Shown one piece after another: positions 1-8,355 of a DNA stretch of 25,656 bases. A program made the translations under genes and the position numbers. The DNA is from Phycisphaerales bacterium UBA7708 (GTDB lineage: Bacteria; Planctomycetota; Phycisphaerae; Sedimentisphaerales; Anaerohalosphaeraceae), in NCBI GenBank assembly GCA_002482415.1, contig DLFY01000260.1, positions 8,310 to 33,965 of the forward strand. The letters run 5' to 3'. The stretch's first letter is position 1, and every line of letters starts with the position of its first letter. The notes below the pieces were generated by a model, which ran no database searches, was not told the origin of the DNA, and was given only the letters and a program-made list of their open reading frames with translations.

Positions 1-408
1 CGGCGACTGCTCAGGATGCCAACAGACCAGCAGAAATTTACGCTCACGTTTTCACCCGTACGCGGAGCGGATGATGAACTGGCGGTCAGCAGCCGTTCGA
101 TGCTGCAAATCATGCAGGCGTTTGCAAGCTATGTGGATGTGCCGGAAGAGGACTTGAAGGCTCAGCGCGCCGCCCCTTCCTTTGAAACGACGGATCCGAC
201 CGGACGGCAGTACCCGGTAAGAATTTACAGCGGCAAGGACAAGCCGGCCGAAGCCTTCGCAGCCGTCCGTTACCGTAACCACTGGTTCTGGATCGATGAT
301 GGCGATTGGAAAACCAAGCGGGCGTTGTCGGCGGTTATGTTTTTCTTTACGATCGCCGAGACCGGAAGCAACGACAAGCTGCCCATGATTACCATTCCGG
401 CTCAATAG
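1..408 (+). CDS. Hypothetical protein, 5'-truncated by the window edge
   Basis: The frame is open from the first base, and the first ATG (position 16) has no Shine-Dalgarno sequence in the 15 bases available, so this is probably the C-terminal part (about 135 residues) of a longer or slightly longer gene. The pattern RSMLQIMQAFASYVDVPEED, then a short loop, then AAVRYRNHWFWIDDGDWKTK and a hydrophobic tail, resembles a small uncharacterised family I recall from planctomycetes and other bacteria. No catalytic motif, signal peptide or membrane segment is visible in the portion present. It is soluble by composition. Function unknown. It is on the same strand as the next two genes but separated from them by a 363-bp gap, so no operon link is supported. 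Confidence 0.75.
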   Translation, partial: RRLLRMPTDQQKFTLTFSPVRGADDELAVSSRSMLQIMQAFASYVDVPEEDLKAQRAAPSFETTDPTGRQYPVRIYSGKDKPAEAFAAVRYRNHWFWIDDGDWKTKRALSAVMFFFTIAETGSNDKLPMITIPAQ

Positions 409-771
409 AACGGTATGCCAAGACAAAGAACCGTGATAGAATTCAGGTTCGGACGGTATGCACCAGCCCACCAAACATCTGTGCGGCCCTGGTGGTCTGT
501 GCCTCTTAGTCAGCAGCGATGTTTTTACCTGGTGGATGCCTGCAGTAAAAGGTAGAACTTGGGGCTGATTGAATATGATAACAGCGCCCCGACACCCAAA
601 TACCGGTCAGTCTTTGAGTGGGCTAAACGCTGGGGACAGGATGTTGCTGTCCCAGAAGCAAAAAATGATTAAATAAAGGCATGTGGTTTATTTCAGCAAA
701 ATGGCTATGCACCAGAATGAATATCACCGCCGCTGCTGGATACCGATAAAACATAGAAAGGCAGGTCAAAC
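409..771. other. Gene-poor stretch with possible coding remnants
   Basis: No convincing gene is present. Two short frames overlap: 458-568 (ATG, 36 codons, peptide ending FTWWMPAVKGRTWG) and 559-672 (TTG, 37 codons, containing KYRSVFEWAKRWGQDVAVPE). The second frame continues where the first stops, as a single-base slip in an older gene would produce. AAAGG lies 6 bases ahead of the TTG, so a genuine 37-residue peptide cannot be excluded. A small imperfect hairpin (CTGGGGACAG / CTGTCCCAG) sits around 631-656, with no T-tract after it. The right end holds the ribosome-binding region of the gene at 772 (AAAGGCAGG, 757-765). Confidence 0.4.
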
Positions 772-1698
772 ATGATGCGGGCAACTTTACAAACCTGGAA
801 GGGATGCTGCCGGGCCATATTGATACTGGGAATGCTCATTCAGGGCGCAGCAACCTGCCCAGGCGAAGAGTCTCTGGAACAGGAATCCGGACAATTTGAC
901 CTGCAGGAGAATATTCTGTTTGCCCGGGAGGATGGCCATATCCTGCTTCTGGATCTTTATAAGCCGATTAATGCCAATAAACCGCTGCCTCTGGTTGTCT
1001 GGATTCACGGCGGCGGATGGCAGGCCGGAAACAAGAAAAACTGCCCGGCCAAGGTCTTGACCCATGACGGTTTTGCCGTGGCCAGTATAAACTATCGTTT
1101 GACCAGCCAGGCAACATTCCCTGCACAGATTCATGACTGCAAGGGAGCAATCCGATTTCTGCGATCCTCGGCCAGAACATTCGGGATTGATCCGAATGCA
1201 ATTGGAGTCTGGGGCGGTTCAGCAGGCGGTTCTCTGGCGGCGCTGGTGGGCACATCAGGGAAAGTCGCGTTTTTGGAAGGCGATGTCGGCGGCAATCTTG
1301 ACTGTTCCAGCGAGGTGCAGGCTGTCTGTGACTGGTTTGGTCGCAAACACTTTATGGCGTTTGCCGATCCCAATGCATACGACACCCCGCGTCTGCCGAG
1401 AGTGGAGGCGTTATTTACAGGCACTGTCGATCAGAAAAAACAGCTTGCCAAAGCAATCAGCCCTCTGACACATATCGACCGGAATGATCCTCCATTTTTA
1501 ATCATGCATGGACGTTTGGATCCCGTCGTTGCCGTTGGAGAAAGCGAGGATTTCTTTAAAGCACTCAAGAAGGCCGGGGTATCGGCAGAGCTGATTGTGC
1601 TGGAAGAGGCCGGACACGGTTTTCCGGATCCGAAATCCTTTGAGCCGGTCCGCGATTTTTTTGTAAAACATCTGAAGGCAAAAGCAGCAAACCCATAG
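772..1698 (+). CDS. Exported alpha/beta-hydrolase (esterase/lipase-like)
   Basis: A 308-residue serine hydrolase of the alpha/beta fold, closest in style to the BD-FAE / hormone-sensitive-lipase-like esterases that planctomycetes often carry among polysaccharide-degrading genes. A signal peptide is suggested by residues 1-28 (hydrophobic AILILGMLIQGAA). The oxyanion motif HGGGW is at 79-83, the nucleophile Ser150 in GGSAGG, the acid Asp250 in HGRLD and the base His282 in GHGF, so the triad is complete. Expected reaction: hydrolysis of a carboxylic ester such as acetyl or acyl groups on sugars; the substrate is not determined by sequence. AAAGGCAGG lies 6 bases before ATG 772; a second ATG follows at once (775) and could also serve. 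The next gene begins 103 bp downstream on the same strand, so co-transcription is possible. Confidence 0.88.
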   Translation: MMRATLQTWKGCCRAILILGMLIQGAATCPGEESLEQESGQFDLQENILFAREDGHILLLDLYKPINANKPLPLVVWIHGGGWQAGNKKNCPAKVLTHDGFAVASINYRLTSQATFPAQIHDCKGAIRFLRSSARTFGIDPNAIGVWGGSAGGSLAALVGTSGKVAFLEGDVGGNLDCSSEVQAVCDWFGRKHFMAFADPNAYDTPRLPRVEALFTGTVDQKKQLAKAISPLTHIDRNDPPFLIMHGRLDPVVAVGESEDFFKALKKAGVSAELIVLEEAGHGFPDPKSFEPVRDFFVKHLKAKAANP

Positions 1699-1801
1699 CT
1701 CGAATTACAGCAGGACGGCGGATTCCGTTCTGCCTGAAGCAGCCGAGGGAAACAATGTGATTTCCATAGGACAAATAAATCCAGGCTAAAGGAGTCAAAA
1801 T

Positions 1802-2566
1802 ATGAGTGCGGCAGGATTAGGGATTATCGCGTTTTTATGTGTCGTTGTCGGAATGGTTGCGGGGCTGCTGCTGCGCAACTCCCTGCCTGATCATCACCTC
1901 AGCGGCGATTCACGGGATGCCGTCAAGATGGGGGCCGGCCTCATTGCAACCCTCAGTGCCCTGGTGCTGGGGCTTTTGATCAGTTCGGCCAAGGATTCAT
2001 TCGATGCCATGAATCATGCGATCACCGAAAGCAGTGCAAAACTGATCATGCTGGATCGCATCCTGGCCCAATACGGCCCCCAGACGCAGGTTATCCGGAA
2101 TCAGCTTCGCCATTCCGTAATTGAGGTAGTAGCCCTGGTCTGGCCTGAACAGAAGACAGACAAGGACACCATGTCAACGTTTGAAGAGTCTCCGGCCACC
2201 ATGGAGCTTGTTGCCGCCCGAATCCGGGAACTAAGCCCTCAGAATGATACGCAGAAAGTGTTTCAATCCGAGGCGATTGGGATTTGCAGAGACTTGCTGC
2301 AAACACGCTGGCTGGTCATTGAACGAGCCCAGTTGTCGCTTCCGATGGCGTTTATTGTGGTGCTGCTGTTCTGGCTGACGATGCTGTTCGGCACCTTCGG
2401 AGTTCTTGCCCCGGCCAATAAAACAGCCGTTGCGGCCCTGGCTGTCTGTGCCATCTCGGTCGGCGGGGCCATCTTTCTGATTGAGGAGATGAACAGACCC
2501 CTGGGCGGCATGGTCAAGGTCTCCAGCGCCCCGATATTGAAAGCGATTGAGCACCTGGGCAAATAA
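1802..2566 (+). CDS. DUF4239-like integral membrane protein
   Basis: A 254-residue inner-membrane protein. Predicted transmembrane segments are at about 5-24, 43-62, 178-201 and 208-229, with a roughly 110-residue hydrophilic helical section between the second and third. The N-terminal sequence GLLLRNSLPDHHLSGDSRDA followed by a Gly/Leu-rich helix (LIATLSALVLGLLISSAKDS) is the hallmark of the uncharacterised DUF4239 family, which has been compared with bestrophin-like proteins. Its biochemical role is unknown. AAAGGAG (1788-1794) precedes the ATG at good spacing. It converges with the GH116 gene on the other strand, 44 bp away. A CTGGGC/GCCCAG inverted repeat (2555-2574) spans its stop codon but has no T-tract, so a terminator is not established. 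Confidence 0.8.
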   Translation: MSAAGLGIIAFLCVVVGMVAGLLLRNSLPDHHLSGDSRDAVKMGAGLIATLSALVLGLLISSAKDSFDAMNHAITESSAKLIMLDRILAQYGPQTQVIRNQLRHSVIEVVALVWPEQKTDKDTMSTFEESPATMELVAARIRELSPQNDTQKVFQSEAIGICRDLLQTRWLVIERAQLSLPMAFIVVLLFWLTMLFGTFGVLAPANKTAVAALAVCAISVGGAIFLIEEMNRPLGGMVKVSSAPILKAIEHLGK

Positions 2567-2610
2567 TCGCCCAGCCGGTAAACAGGACTTTATATTCCTT
2601 CTGTCCGAAG

Positions 2611-5600
2611 TTATGGTTTGTATTCCTTCCCGGAAATCACGATGTGCTGCGCATCCAGCCGGCCCATTTTCATGTCGATAAAGGGCTTGCCGTCTTTGAG
2701 GCCGACCGAGCCGAAACCGGTGGCTGTCGATAAAAAGCTCTTAAAGTTGTTTCCGACCTTTGAGTCGATATAGAGCGTCTGCGTGACCGCATCATAGCGC
2801 ACGCCGGTCAGGCCCTGAATCAGGCCATAGCTGGACAGCGCCCGCCCGTACCAGTGGCCGCACTCGTATTCATTGAATGGATTGCGAATAGCCCCGTCGT
2901 AACGATCACGGCAGGCACGCACAATATCCAGCCCCTTGTCAACCATGCCCTCGAGCATCAGGTGTGAGGCGGCCTGGTATTCGATGCCGGTCCAGACCTC
3001 ATTGCTATAGACGAACGGAATGGATAGTTTGCCGCCCTTGGGCCAGGTGCACAGCAGCAGGCCGCCTTCGTGGCCCATCGCATAGGTAGGCCGCTGCGGG
3101 TTGACATGGTCAAACAGGGTCGGCTTGAAATTGTACTTGTGAATCGCATTGAGATTGCTGCGGACTTTGGCGGGGTCAACGATATCGCCATCGAGACCGC
3201 AGACGTCAGCCATCCAGAAACCCAGGACACCATCCGACAGGCAGCCCTTGCCGTACTGATACTTGGGCCCCTGCTGGTTGAGTGCTTCAATCATAGGCTG
3301 ATAGCCCTTACCGTTGCCGGCGTAGGATAACGGCTGATAGGTATTGGTCAGGCCTTCGGTCTGGATTTTCTGATAGAAGTATTCACCGTCATAGAGCTGG
3401 GTTTCCATGAATTTGCGGCCATCGGCCAGAAGCTGCTGATAGCGGCCGGTGTCTTCGTTGAGGGTCTTGCCCATTTCAATGGCCGCCGTCAGCGCCCCCA
3501 GATAGAAGCTGCCGCAATGACCGTCCGGCCCCCAGTACTCGATATCATAGGTATTATGATGGGGCTCTTCAAGAATGCCCTTGCCTCGCGGATCCCAGGT
3601 GCTGATGCAGTAATCGAGGCTCTGTTTGACCTGCGGCCAGAGCTTTTTCATCCAGAACGTATCGCCTGAGATGCGCCATTCCCGATAGACTTTCATAATC
3701 CCGCCAAGCTGGCCGTCGGCGGCGGCATGGAAGCTGCTTTTGATCTGGCGAATCGGCAGCGCCGAGCGGAAGGTCTGATGGCCTTCGGTATTCTGGCTCT
3801 GGAAAAATTCCGTCTCGCGCAGCGATCGCTCCAGCGAGGGGAATAAATGGCACGTCGCCTGGGCATAATTCCAGACATGCGTGCAGGAGCCAGGACAGCA
3901 GCCGCTGCCATCCGAGCAGCCTTCCCAGCACCACAGCCTGCCGCCGGTTTGACGCAGCACGGTAGGCGATTTGAGAATTGTCAGATTTGCGGCGACTGCC
4001 TCGACCACTTCGGCAGGCAGAGTCGTATCATAGAACGCATCCCGGAACAGCGTACTCTGGCTGCGAAGCCGGTCGTAGTTGATAGTCCAGTAATCGATGA
4101 TGTCCTGCAGAGACGCAAAATGGCATGCATACCACGGGAAGTAATAATTCGATGGTTTGCCGCAGCTTCCCTCCACACAAGTCCCCTCGGGGCAATCTTC
4201 CAGCGCCGGGGGGCCCTGGGCAATCCAGTCTTTGTACGACTCCGATTCGAAATCATGCAGGACAACGGTATCGGCATTATTGACACTTTGCGAGGCCGCT
4301 TCAAACGGCCTGGAGCACAGGATAATCTGATCGACGAGAATGTGCCCCCAGCCTTCGGTGTTTTCATCGACAATCTCTATTTTGGCCTGTTTGCCTTTGA
4401 ATTCGGCGACATCCCAGGTGGTCCATTCGAGCTTTTCGGTATTCTTGCCGACTGCGGTTCGCACGGCCTTGCCGTCGATCAGCAGGTTGATACAGGTCTG
4501 CCCGGCGTGACCACCACCACCAACCAGAAACTGAATATAATTATGATTAAGCTTGAATTCCGGCGAGGTCAGCCTGCCCGTCAGGCCATCGCCGAACGGG
4601 TCAAAGGTATTGACCAGCCCCTGTCCCAGAAAACCGCTGACGGCCTGCTGACCGTCCGCCGTTCCCGTCGAGGGTTTGCGTCCAAAGGCCGGGCCGGGAT
4701 TTTCCTTGGCATCCTGACCATGGCGCAGGCGGGTCCTGGGGACATACCAGGTCATCATCAGCCGCACCGTCCGTGACTGGTTAGGCTCAAGCGTCAGCGG
4801 GACAAATAACGACGCTCCGGGGGCCGAACCATCCACCGGCGGATTGTCCATCAGGGTTCCCTTTTCGATATTATCCCAGGCCAGCGTCAGCGAATCCCAC
4901 CATCCGCCTTTGAACCAGCAATGGTCCACGACGGTCTTGTCGTCGGTGGTATAAATCGCAAACCCGCCCTCATTTTCGGGATTGTCCGCCGAGCCATTCT
5001 GCCAGAGGATAAAGCCGTTTTTAGTTGCCTTGATGGAATTGCCGCCGCCGAGGGACATAAAATTGCTGGTATTGAACGAAAACACCGCTTTAACAGGCTT
5101 GCCGGTTTTGTTGGTGAATTGATATTCGAGCGACCCGACCGGCAGGGATGAATCGTCGGGATTGCCCGGGATGAACGGGTTCCAGCCGGTAATCCGGACA
5201 TCGACGGGCATTTCGCCGTCAGCCAGGTCAATAATTCCAAAGGGGAAACGGGCCAGAAACGATGCCTTTTCAAAGCGCGGAAGGCCATAGGTGGTATTGC
5301 CGCTGCCGCTGCCGGAGCCGCCCTGTCCGAAGATTTTCCAGTGGGGCACGGGACCTTCGAGCACCTTGGCGAGATTGCCGCTGTCGCCCTGGACGCACAC
5401 CGCCGCGAACGTGCACGGCTCATTGAAAAACTGCATCCGGTGACGGACTGAGACGTGTGAGATCGCCCCGGTACCCTCCAAGGCGACCATTCCCGAACCG
5501 ATACCGCCAATGGGAAATGCGATCCGATTGAGATTGGCCCCTTCATAGGTGCCGTTGTAGGGCCGTTTTTGAAGCGGGGCATAATTGGTGGCCCCCTGTA

Positions 5601-5667
5601 AGCCGCTGAAAATGACCAATATCCATACCGTTACCGTCTGTAAACCGCAATTTTTTACCGTTTCCAT
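2611..5667 (-). CDS. GH116 family glycoside hydrolase (beta-glucosidase/glucosylceramidase-like) with inserted module
   Basis: A large exported enzyme (1018 residues from the start chosen here). GH116 members (TxGH116, human GBA2) are retaining enzymes acting mainly on beta-glucosides, some on beta-xylosides. The ATG at 5667 is preferred over one at 5760 because TTGGAGAAATC precedes it and a signal peptide follows directly (residues 1-26, hydrophobic VTVWILVIFSGL). The N-terminal beta-sandwich (about 35-310) starts with FPIGGIGSGM; the (alpha/alpha)6 catalytic part (about 510-1018) contains CWEG (Glu582, likely nucleophile), HVWNYAQA (597-604) and NTYDIEYWG (Asp708, likely acid/base), assigned by comparison with GBA2. 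Between WYVP (307-310) and YFPWYA (509-514), where relatives as I recall them have a short loop, lies an insert of about 200 residues with a beta-sandwich module (TSPEF, FLVGGGGHAGQTCINLLIDG, GWGHILVDQI). The gene is monocistronic in appearance, last of the minus-strand series. Confidence 0.9.
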   Translation of the reverse strand: METVKNCGLQTVTVWILVIFSGLQGATNYAPLQKRPYNGTYEGANLNRIAFPIGGIGSGMVALEGTGAISHVSVRHRMQFFNEPCTFAAVCVQGDSGNLAKVLEGPVPHWKIFGQGGSGSGSGNTTYGLPRFEKASFLARFPFGIIDLADGEMPVDVRITGWNPFIPGNPDDSSLPVGSLEYQFTNKTGKPVKAVFSFNTSNFMSLGGGNSIKATKNGFILWQNGSADNPENEGGFAIYTTDDKTVVDHCWFKGGWWDSLTLAWDNIEKGTLMDNPPVDGSAPGASLFVPLTLEPNQSRTVRLMMTWYVPRTRLRHGQDAKENPGPAFGRKPSTGTADGQQAVSGFLGQGLVNTFDPFGDGLTGRLTSPEFKLNHNYIQFLVGGGGHAGQTCINLLIDGKAVRTAVGKNTEKLEWTTWDVAEFKGKQAKIEIVDENTEGWGHILVDQIILCSRPFEAASQSVNNADTVVLHDFESESYKDWIAQGPPALEDCPEGTCVEGSCGKPSNYYFPWYACHFASLQDIIDYWTINYDRLRSQSTLFRDAFYDTTLPAEVVEAVAANLTILKSPTVLRQTGGRLWCWEGCSDGSGCCPGSCTHVWNYAQATCHLFPSLERSLRETEFFQSQNTEGHQTFRSALPIRQIKSSFHAAADGQLGGIMKVYREWRISGDTFWMKKLWPQVKQSLDYCISTWDPRGKGILEEPHHNTYDIEYWGPDGHCGSFYLGALTAAIEMGKTLNEDTGRYQQLLADGRKFMETQLYDGEYFYQKIQTEGLTNTYQPLSYAGNGKGYQPMIEALNQQGPKYQYGKGCLSDGVLGFWMADVCGLDGDIVDPAKVRSNLNAIHKYNFKPTLFDHVNPQRPTYAMGHEGGLLLCTWPKGGKLSIPFVYSNEVWTGIEYQAASHLMLEGMVDKGLDIVRACRDRYDGAIRNPFNEYECGHWYGRALSSYGLIQGLTGVRYDAVTQTLYIDSKVGNNFKSFLSTATGFGSVGLKDGKPFIDMKMGRLDAQHIVISGKEYKP

Positions 5668-5951
5668 GATTTCTCCAACATTTTTTCCCGACATGACCCG
5701 AAGGCGAAAAATCGCCGCAGGCCAATTGCCCAAAAACCGCATATAGATGGTTCCGCACATATTAACATGACAGATTCTAATTACAATTAAAATCCGGAAA
5801 TTTTGTTCTGAAAATCTCCGTGCCTACGGGCTGGATAAAAGAGTGGCAGGGATATGCCCCTGCCCAGCAGGAAGAAAACCAAATAACAACCACCGGGTGA
5901 TCCGAGTCGTCGGAAATGGATAGCTGTGCCTGAGCCTGTTTCTACCCCGGG
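5668..5951. other. Intergenic region upstream of GH116
   Basis: This 284-bp gap holds no gene. Nearest to GH116 it is AT-rich (about 5755-5815, minus strand), a plausible place for that gene's promoter, although I could not identify a convincing -35/-10 pair. On the SulP side it carries the terminator-like hairpin listed separately at 5838-5864. Confidence 0.5.
5838..5864 (-). terminator. Candidate intrinsic terminator after the SulP gene
   Basis: Read on the minus strand, GGCAGGG and CCCTGCC form a perfect 7-bp stem with a 6-base loop (5845-5864), followed by the T-rich run ACTCTTTTATCC. It lies about 90 bp beyond the SulP stop codon and upstream of the GH116 gene, so it would separate the two transcription units. 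Confidence 0.45.
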
Positions 5952-7655
5952 TTATTCGGATTTTTCTTTTTCAGACGCCTGATAGGCGTTCAGCACATCA
6001 TCCAGCGTCTCAAAAAAGGCATCTCTGCCAAACAATTGCACCAGATTATAACGACTTGTGGCCTTGACATCATCCAGAACCTGAGCAACAACAAGCCGGA
6101 TACCCTTTTCCCGCAGCACAAGGAAAATGGACCGTATCGTCTCTGCCGCTGAATAATCTACATCGCCCACCGCAGACGCATCCAGACAAATCCATCGAAC
6201 AGGCGGGTGGGTAATGTCGGTCAATTCCAGAATCTCTTTGGATAGTTGCTCGCTGTTGGCATAATACACACTGTGGGTAAAGCGATAGATGATCAGTCCG
6301 GGCAAAACCTGGGTTTTCGCAGCCAGCGGCTGGGCGCGCAGGACGCCGGACTCCGTAAAAGCCAGCAGCACATTTTTCGGACGGTAACCGCGTCGGGTAT
6401 GATCAATCAGGGATAACACCACGGCCAGGATAATGCCCTGCTGAACACCGACATAGACCACAATAAACATGGTAATCAGGGCCACCCAGAATTCCGAACG
6501 GCGCTGACGGTATATTTTGTACATACCCTCCGCATCGATCAGTTCAATTCCCACCAGAAACACGATTGCCGACAGCACCGGCTCAGGAAGATAGGCCAGC
6601 GGCCCGGTCAGAAACAGCAAGACCAGCAGAACAACCCCTGCGGTGACCAGCAGAGAAAGCTGGGTGCGCCCGCCGGCGTTGTCAATCATCTGGGTCTTGG
6701 TTGGGCTGCCGTTGACGACAAATGTGCCGGACAGGCCCGCCCCGATATTGGCCAGTCCAAGCCCGACCAGATCCGTATCCATACTGAAACGCTCGTGGTA
6801 TCGGGCGGCATAGGCACGCGACGTGGCGGCGCTTTGTGTCAGGATAACCACAAACATCGCAAACGCCGTGGGAAACAGCGTATCGACAAGCTCCCAACTC
6901 CAGGCCACATGCGGCAGCCCGATGCGGGGCAGACCGCTGGGGACCGTGCCCAGCACGTCCACATACGCACTGAGATTCAGCAGCCGGCTCAAGACAATCG
7001 CTCCGACAACGGCGATCAGCGGCCCGGGAATTTTCTTTGAGATTTTCCTGGAACCGACAATGATTGTCAGAACAGCAAGTGCAATAATCAGTGCATAGAC
7101 ATTGGTCTGATCCAACTGTTGAAACACAGCCCAGAGTTTGCCGACGGTGCGATGTCCTCCGCTTTTGAGACCCAGCATCCCGGACAGTTCCCCCATCGCA
7201 ACCTGAATCCCCACGCCGGTCAGGAAACCAATCAGCACCGTGCGCGAAAGAAAATCCGACATGAATCCCAGGCCGACAAGTCGCGCCAAAATGAGAAAGC
7301 CCGCCGCCATGACCGCCAGAATCGACGCCATCGCCATATATTCATCAGAACCGGCCGGAACCAGCCCCGCTATCCCTGCAGCAAGAATGGCCGCCGTCGC
7401 CGAATCGGCCCCCACTACCAGATGCCTGGACGAACCAAACACTGCAAACAGGACCATGGGGATCAGCAGCGTGTACAGGCCGGTAACAACCGGTGTGCCG
7501 GCAATTTTGGTATAGCCCATCGCCGCGGGAATGGCCAGTGCCGCCAGTGTAAATCCTGCGATAATTTCTGACGAAATCTGGGCAGCTTGAATCGGCAATA
7601 TCCCCTGCAGGATCGGCAAGTTCCATCTGACAGACTTATTTGAGTCCGATGTCAT
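5952..7655 (-). CDS. SulP family anion transporter with STAS domain
   Basis: A 567-residue inner-membrane permease of the SulP/SLC26 family, which imports sulfate or, in some bacteria, bicarbonate or other anions by symport or exchange. Residues 20-415 are strongly hydrophobic, with about a dozen membrane segments. The SulP signature region is seen at 53-90 (GTPVVTGLYTLLIPM, then GSSRHLVVGADSATAAI) and a second conserved block at 312-339 (NGSPTKTQMIDNAGGRTQLS). The cytoplasmic STAS domain (about 445-560) is complete, including LDASAVGDVDYSA. GGGAG lies 7 bases before ATG 7655. The anion cannot be told from sequence; sulfate would suit an organism degrading sulfated polysaccharides, but no sulfatase lies in this window. 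An inverted repeat in the leader (7724-7755) may regulate it. Confidence 0.93.
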   Translation of the reverse strand: MTSDSNKSVRWNLPILQGILPIQAAQISSEIIAGFTLAALAIPAAMGYTKIAGTPVVTGLYTLLIPMVLFAVFGSSRHLVVGADSATAAILAAGIAGLVPAGSDEYMAMASILAVMAAGFLILARLVGLGFMSDFLSRTVLIGFLTGVGIQVAMGELSGMLGLKSGGHRTVGKLWAVFQQLDQTNVYALIIALAVLTIIVGSRKISKKIPGPLIAVVGAIVLSRLLNLSAYVDVLGTVPSGLPRIGLPHVAWSWELVDTLFPTAFAMFVVILTQSAATSRAYAARYHERFSMDTDLVGLGLANIGAGLSGTFVVNGSPTKTQMIDNAGGRTQLSLLVTAGVVLLVLLFLTGPLAYLPEPVLSAIVFLVGIELIDAEGMYKIYRQRRSEFWVALITMFIVVYVGVQQGIILAVVLSLIDHTRRGYRPKNVLLAFTESGVLRAQPLAAKTQVLPGLIIYRFTHSVYYANSEQLSKEILELTDITHPPVRWICLDASAVGDVDYSAAETIRSIFLVLREKGIRLVVAQVLDDVKATSRYNLVQLFGRDAFFETLDDVLNAYQASEKEKSE

Positions 7656-7674
7656 CCCATGCTCCCGGCTATTT

Positions 7675-7690
7675 CATGCTATATCGCATG
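7675..7690. repeat. Small hairpin in the SulP leader
   Basis: CATGC and GCATG flank the 6-base loop TATATC, 20-35 bp upstream of the SulP start codon. Arms of only 5 bp make this weak alone, but it lies next to the larger inverted repeat at 7724-7755. Confidence 0.3.
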
Positions 7691-7723
7691 ACGCCTGAGG
7701 GATTTATGAAAGACCGCCACAAC

Positions 7724-7755
7724 TCAATGTGCCGGGAAACCCATCAGCACATTGA
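7724..7755. promoter_or_regulatory. 9-bp inverted repeat between the SYLF and SulP genes
   Basis: TCAATGTGC (7724-7732) and GCACATTGA (7747-7755) are perfect inverted arms separated by 14 bases that themselves contain GGG/CCC. The element is about 70 bp before the SulP start and 45 bp after the SYLF stop codon. No T-tract follows on the minus strand, so it resembles an operator or a leader RNA structure more than a terminator. Confidence 0.4.
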
Positions 7756-7800
7756 ATTACACGAATTACGGCGATATGGCGATGTTTATCGTATAGTTTT

Positions 7801-8355
7801 CTATTCCATCACCCCGGCAACATAGGCAAATTTCTGCCCGCCGAGCGACGCATCCACCATCAGGCCGCGATCGGCCAGCACAAATACTGCCATGCCATCC
7901 TTGTAATCCGCCTTGGCGGCAGCACCGGCCGTAATTGCCGTTCCGGTCACCTGTGCGGAGAAGGTAAACTCCCCCGCCGTAAAGCGGTCCAGGTCCTGCT
8001 GCTGACGGAAGAAGATGACCTCGCGGAAAAACTCTCCGCCGAAGGAAAATCCGAGTGTCGCCTGGCCCATTTTACAATAACCAATCCGCTGGTTCTGACG
8101 GAACACCTGCCCCCGCCCGCCGGCCACGCCAAACCAGAAAGCGCCCTTGGTTACTTTCGGCAGAACCGCATAGCCATAGGAATTATCAAAAAAGGACTGA
8201 ATCGTCGGATCCTGGGTTTTGAACGCCGCGATTGCCTCATCCACTTCCGCACTGAGAACCGCCCTGGACTCCGCCTTGTCCGGCATGGTCGAACATCCAG
8301 CTAAAATCAATTGCACACAAACTAATCCGCCAAGCCATACTATTCCATGTTTCAT
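7801..8355 (-). CDS. SYLF/Ysc84-domain lipoprotein
   Basis: A 184-residue envelope lipoprotein. A lipoprotein signal peptide ends at LILAGC, making Cys21 the lipid-modified residue. The rest (about 30-184) matches the SYLF (Ysc84) domain: a short helix bundle, then FFDNSYGYAVLPKVTKGAF, GVAGGRGQVF, a middle segment ATLGFSFGGEFFREVIFF and a Gly/Ala-rich end that includes ADYKDGMAVFVLADRGLMVD. In eukaryotes this domain binds phosphoinositides; bacterial versions are widespread periplasmic lipoproteins of unknown role. GAAAAGGAGTAACCT precedes the ATG, an excellent ribosome-binding site. A fair sigma-70-like promoter lies at 8473-8502. The SulP gene is 145 bp downstream, so a shared transcript is possible but the intervening inverted repeat argues for separate control. 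Confidence 0.92.
   Translation of the reverse strand: MKHGIVWLGGLVCVQLILAGCSTMPDKAESRAVLSAEVDEAIAAFKTQDPTIQSFFDNSYGYAVLPKVTKGAFWFGVAGGRGQVFRQNQRIGYCKMGQATLGFSFGGEFFREVIFFRQQQDLDRFTAGEFTFSAQVTGTAITAGAAAKADYKDGMAVFVLADRGLMVDASLGGQKFAYVAGVME

Noticed and set aside
2555..2574. CTGGGC/GCCCAG inverted repeat over the DUF4239 stop codon as a terminator
   Set aside because: Stem is only 6 bp with an 8-base loop and no T-tract on either strand.
5668..5760. A 31-residue N-terminal extension of the GH116 protein
   Set aside because: The downstream ATG at 5667 has a good Shine-Dalgarno and begins a signal peptide; the extension would bury that signal.
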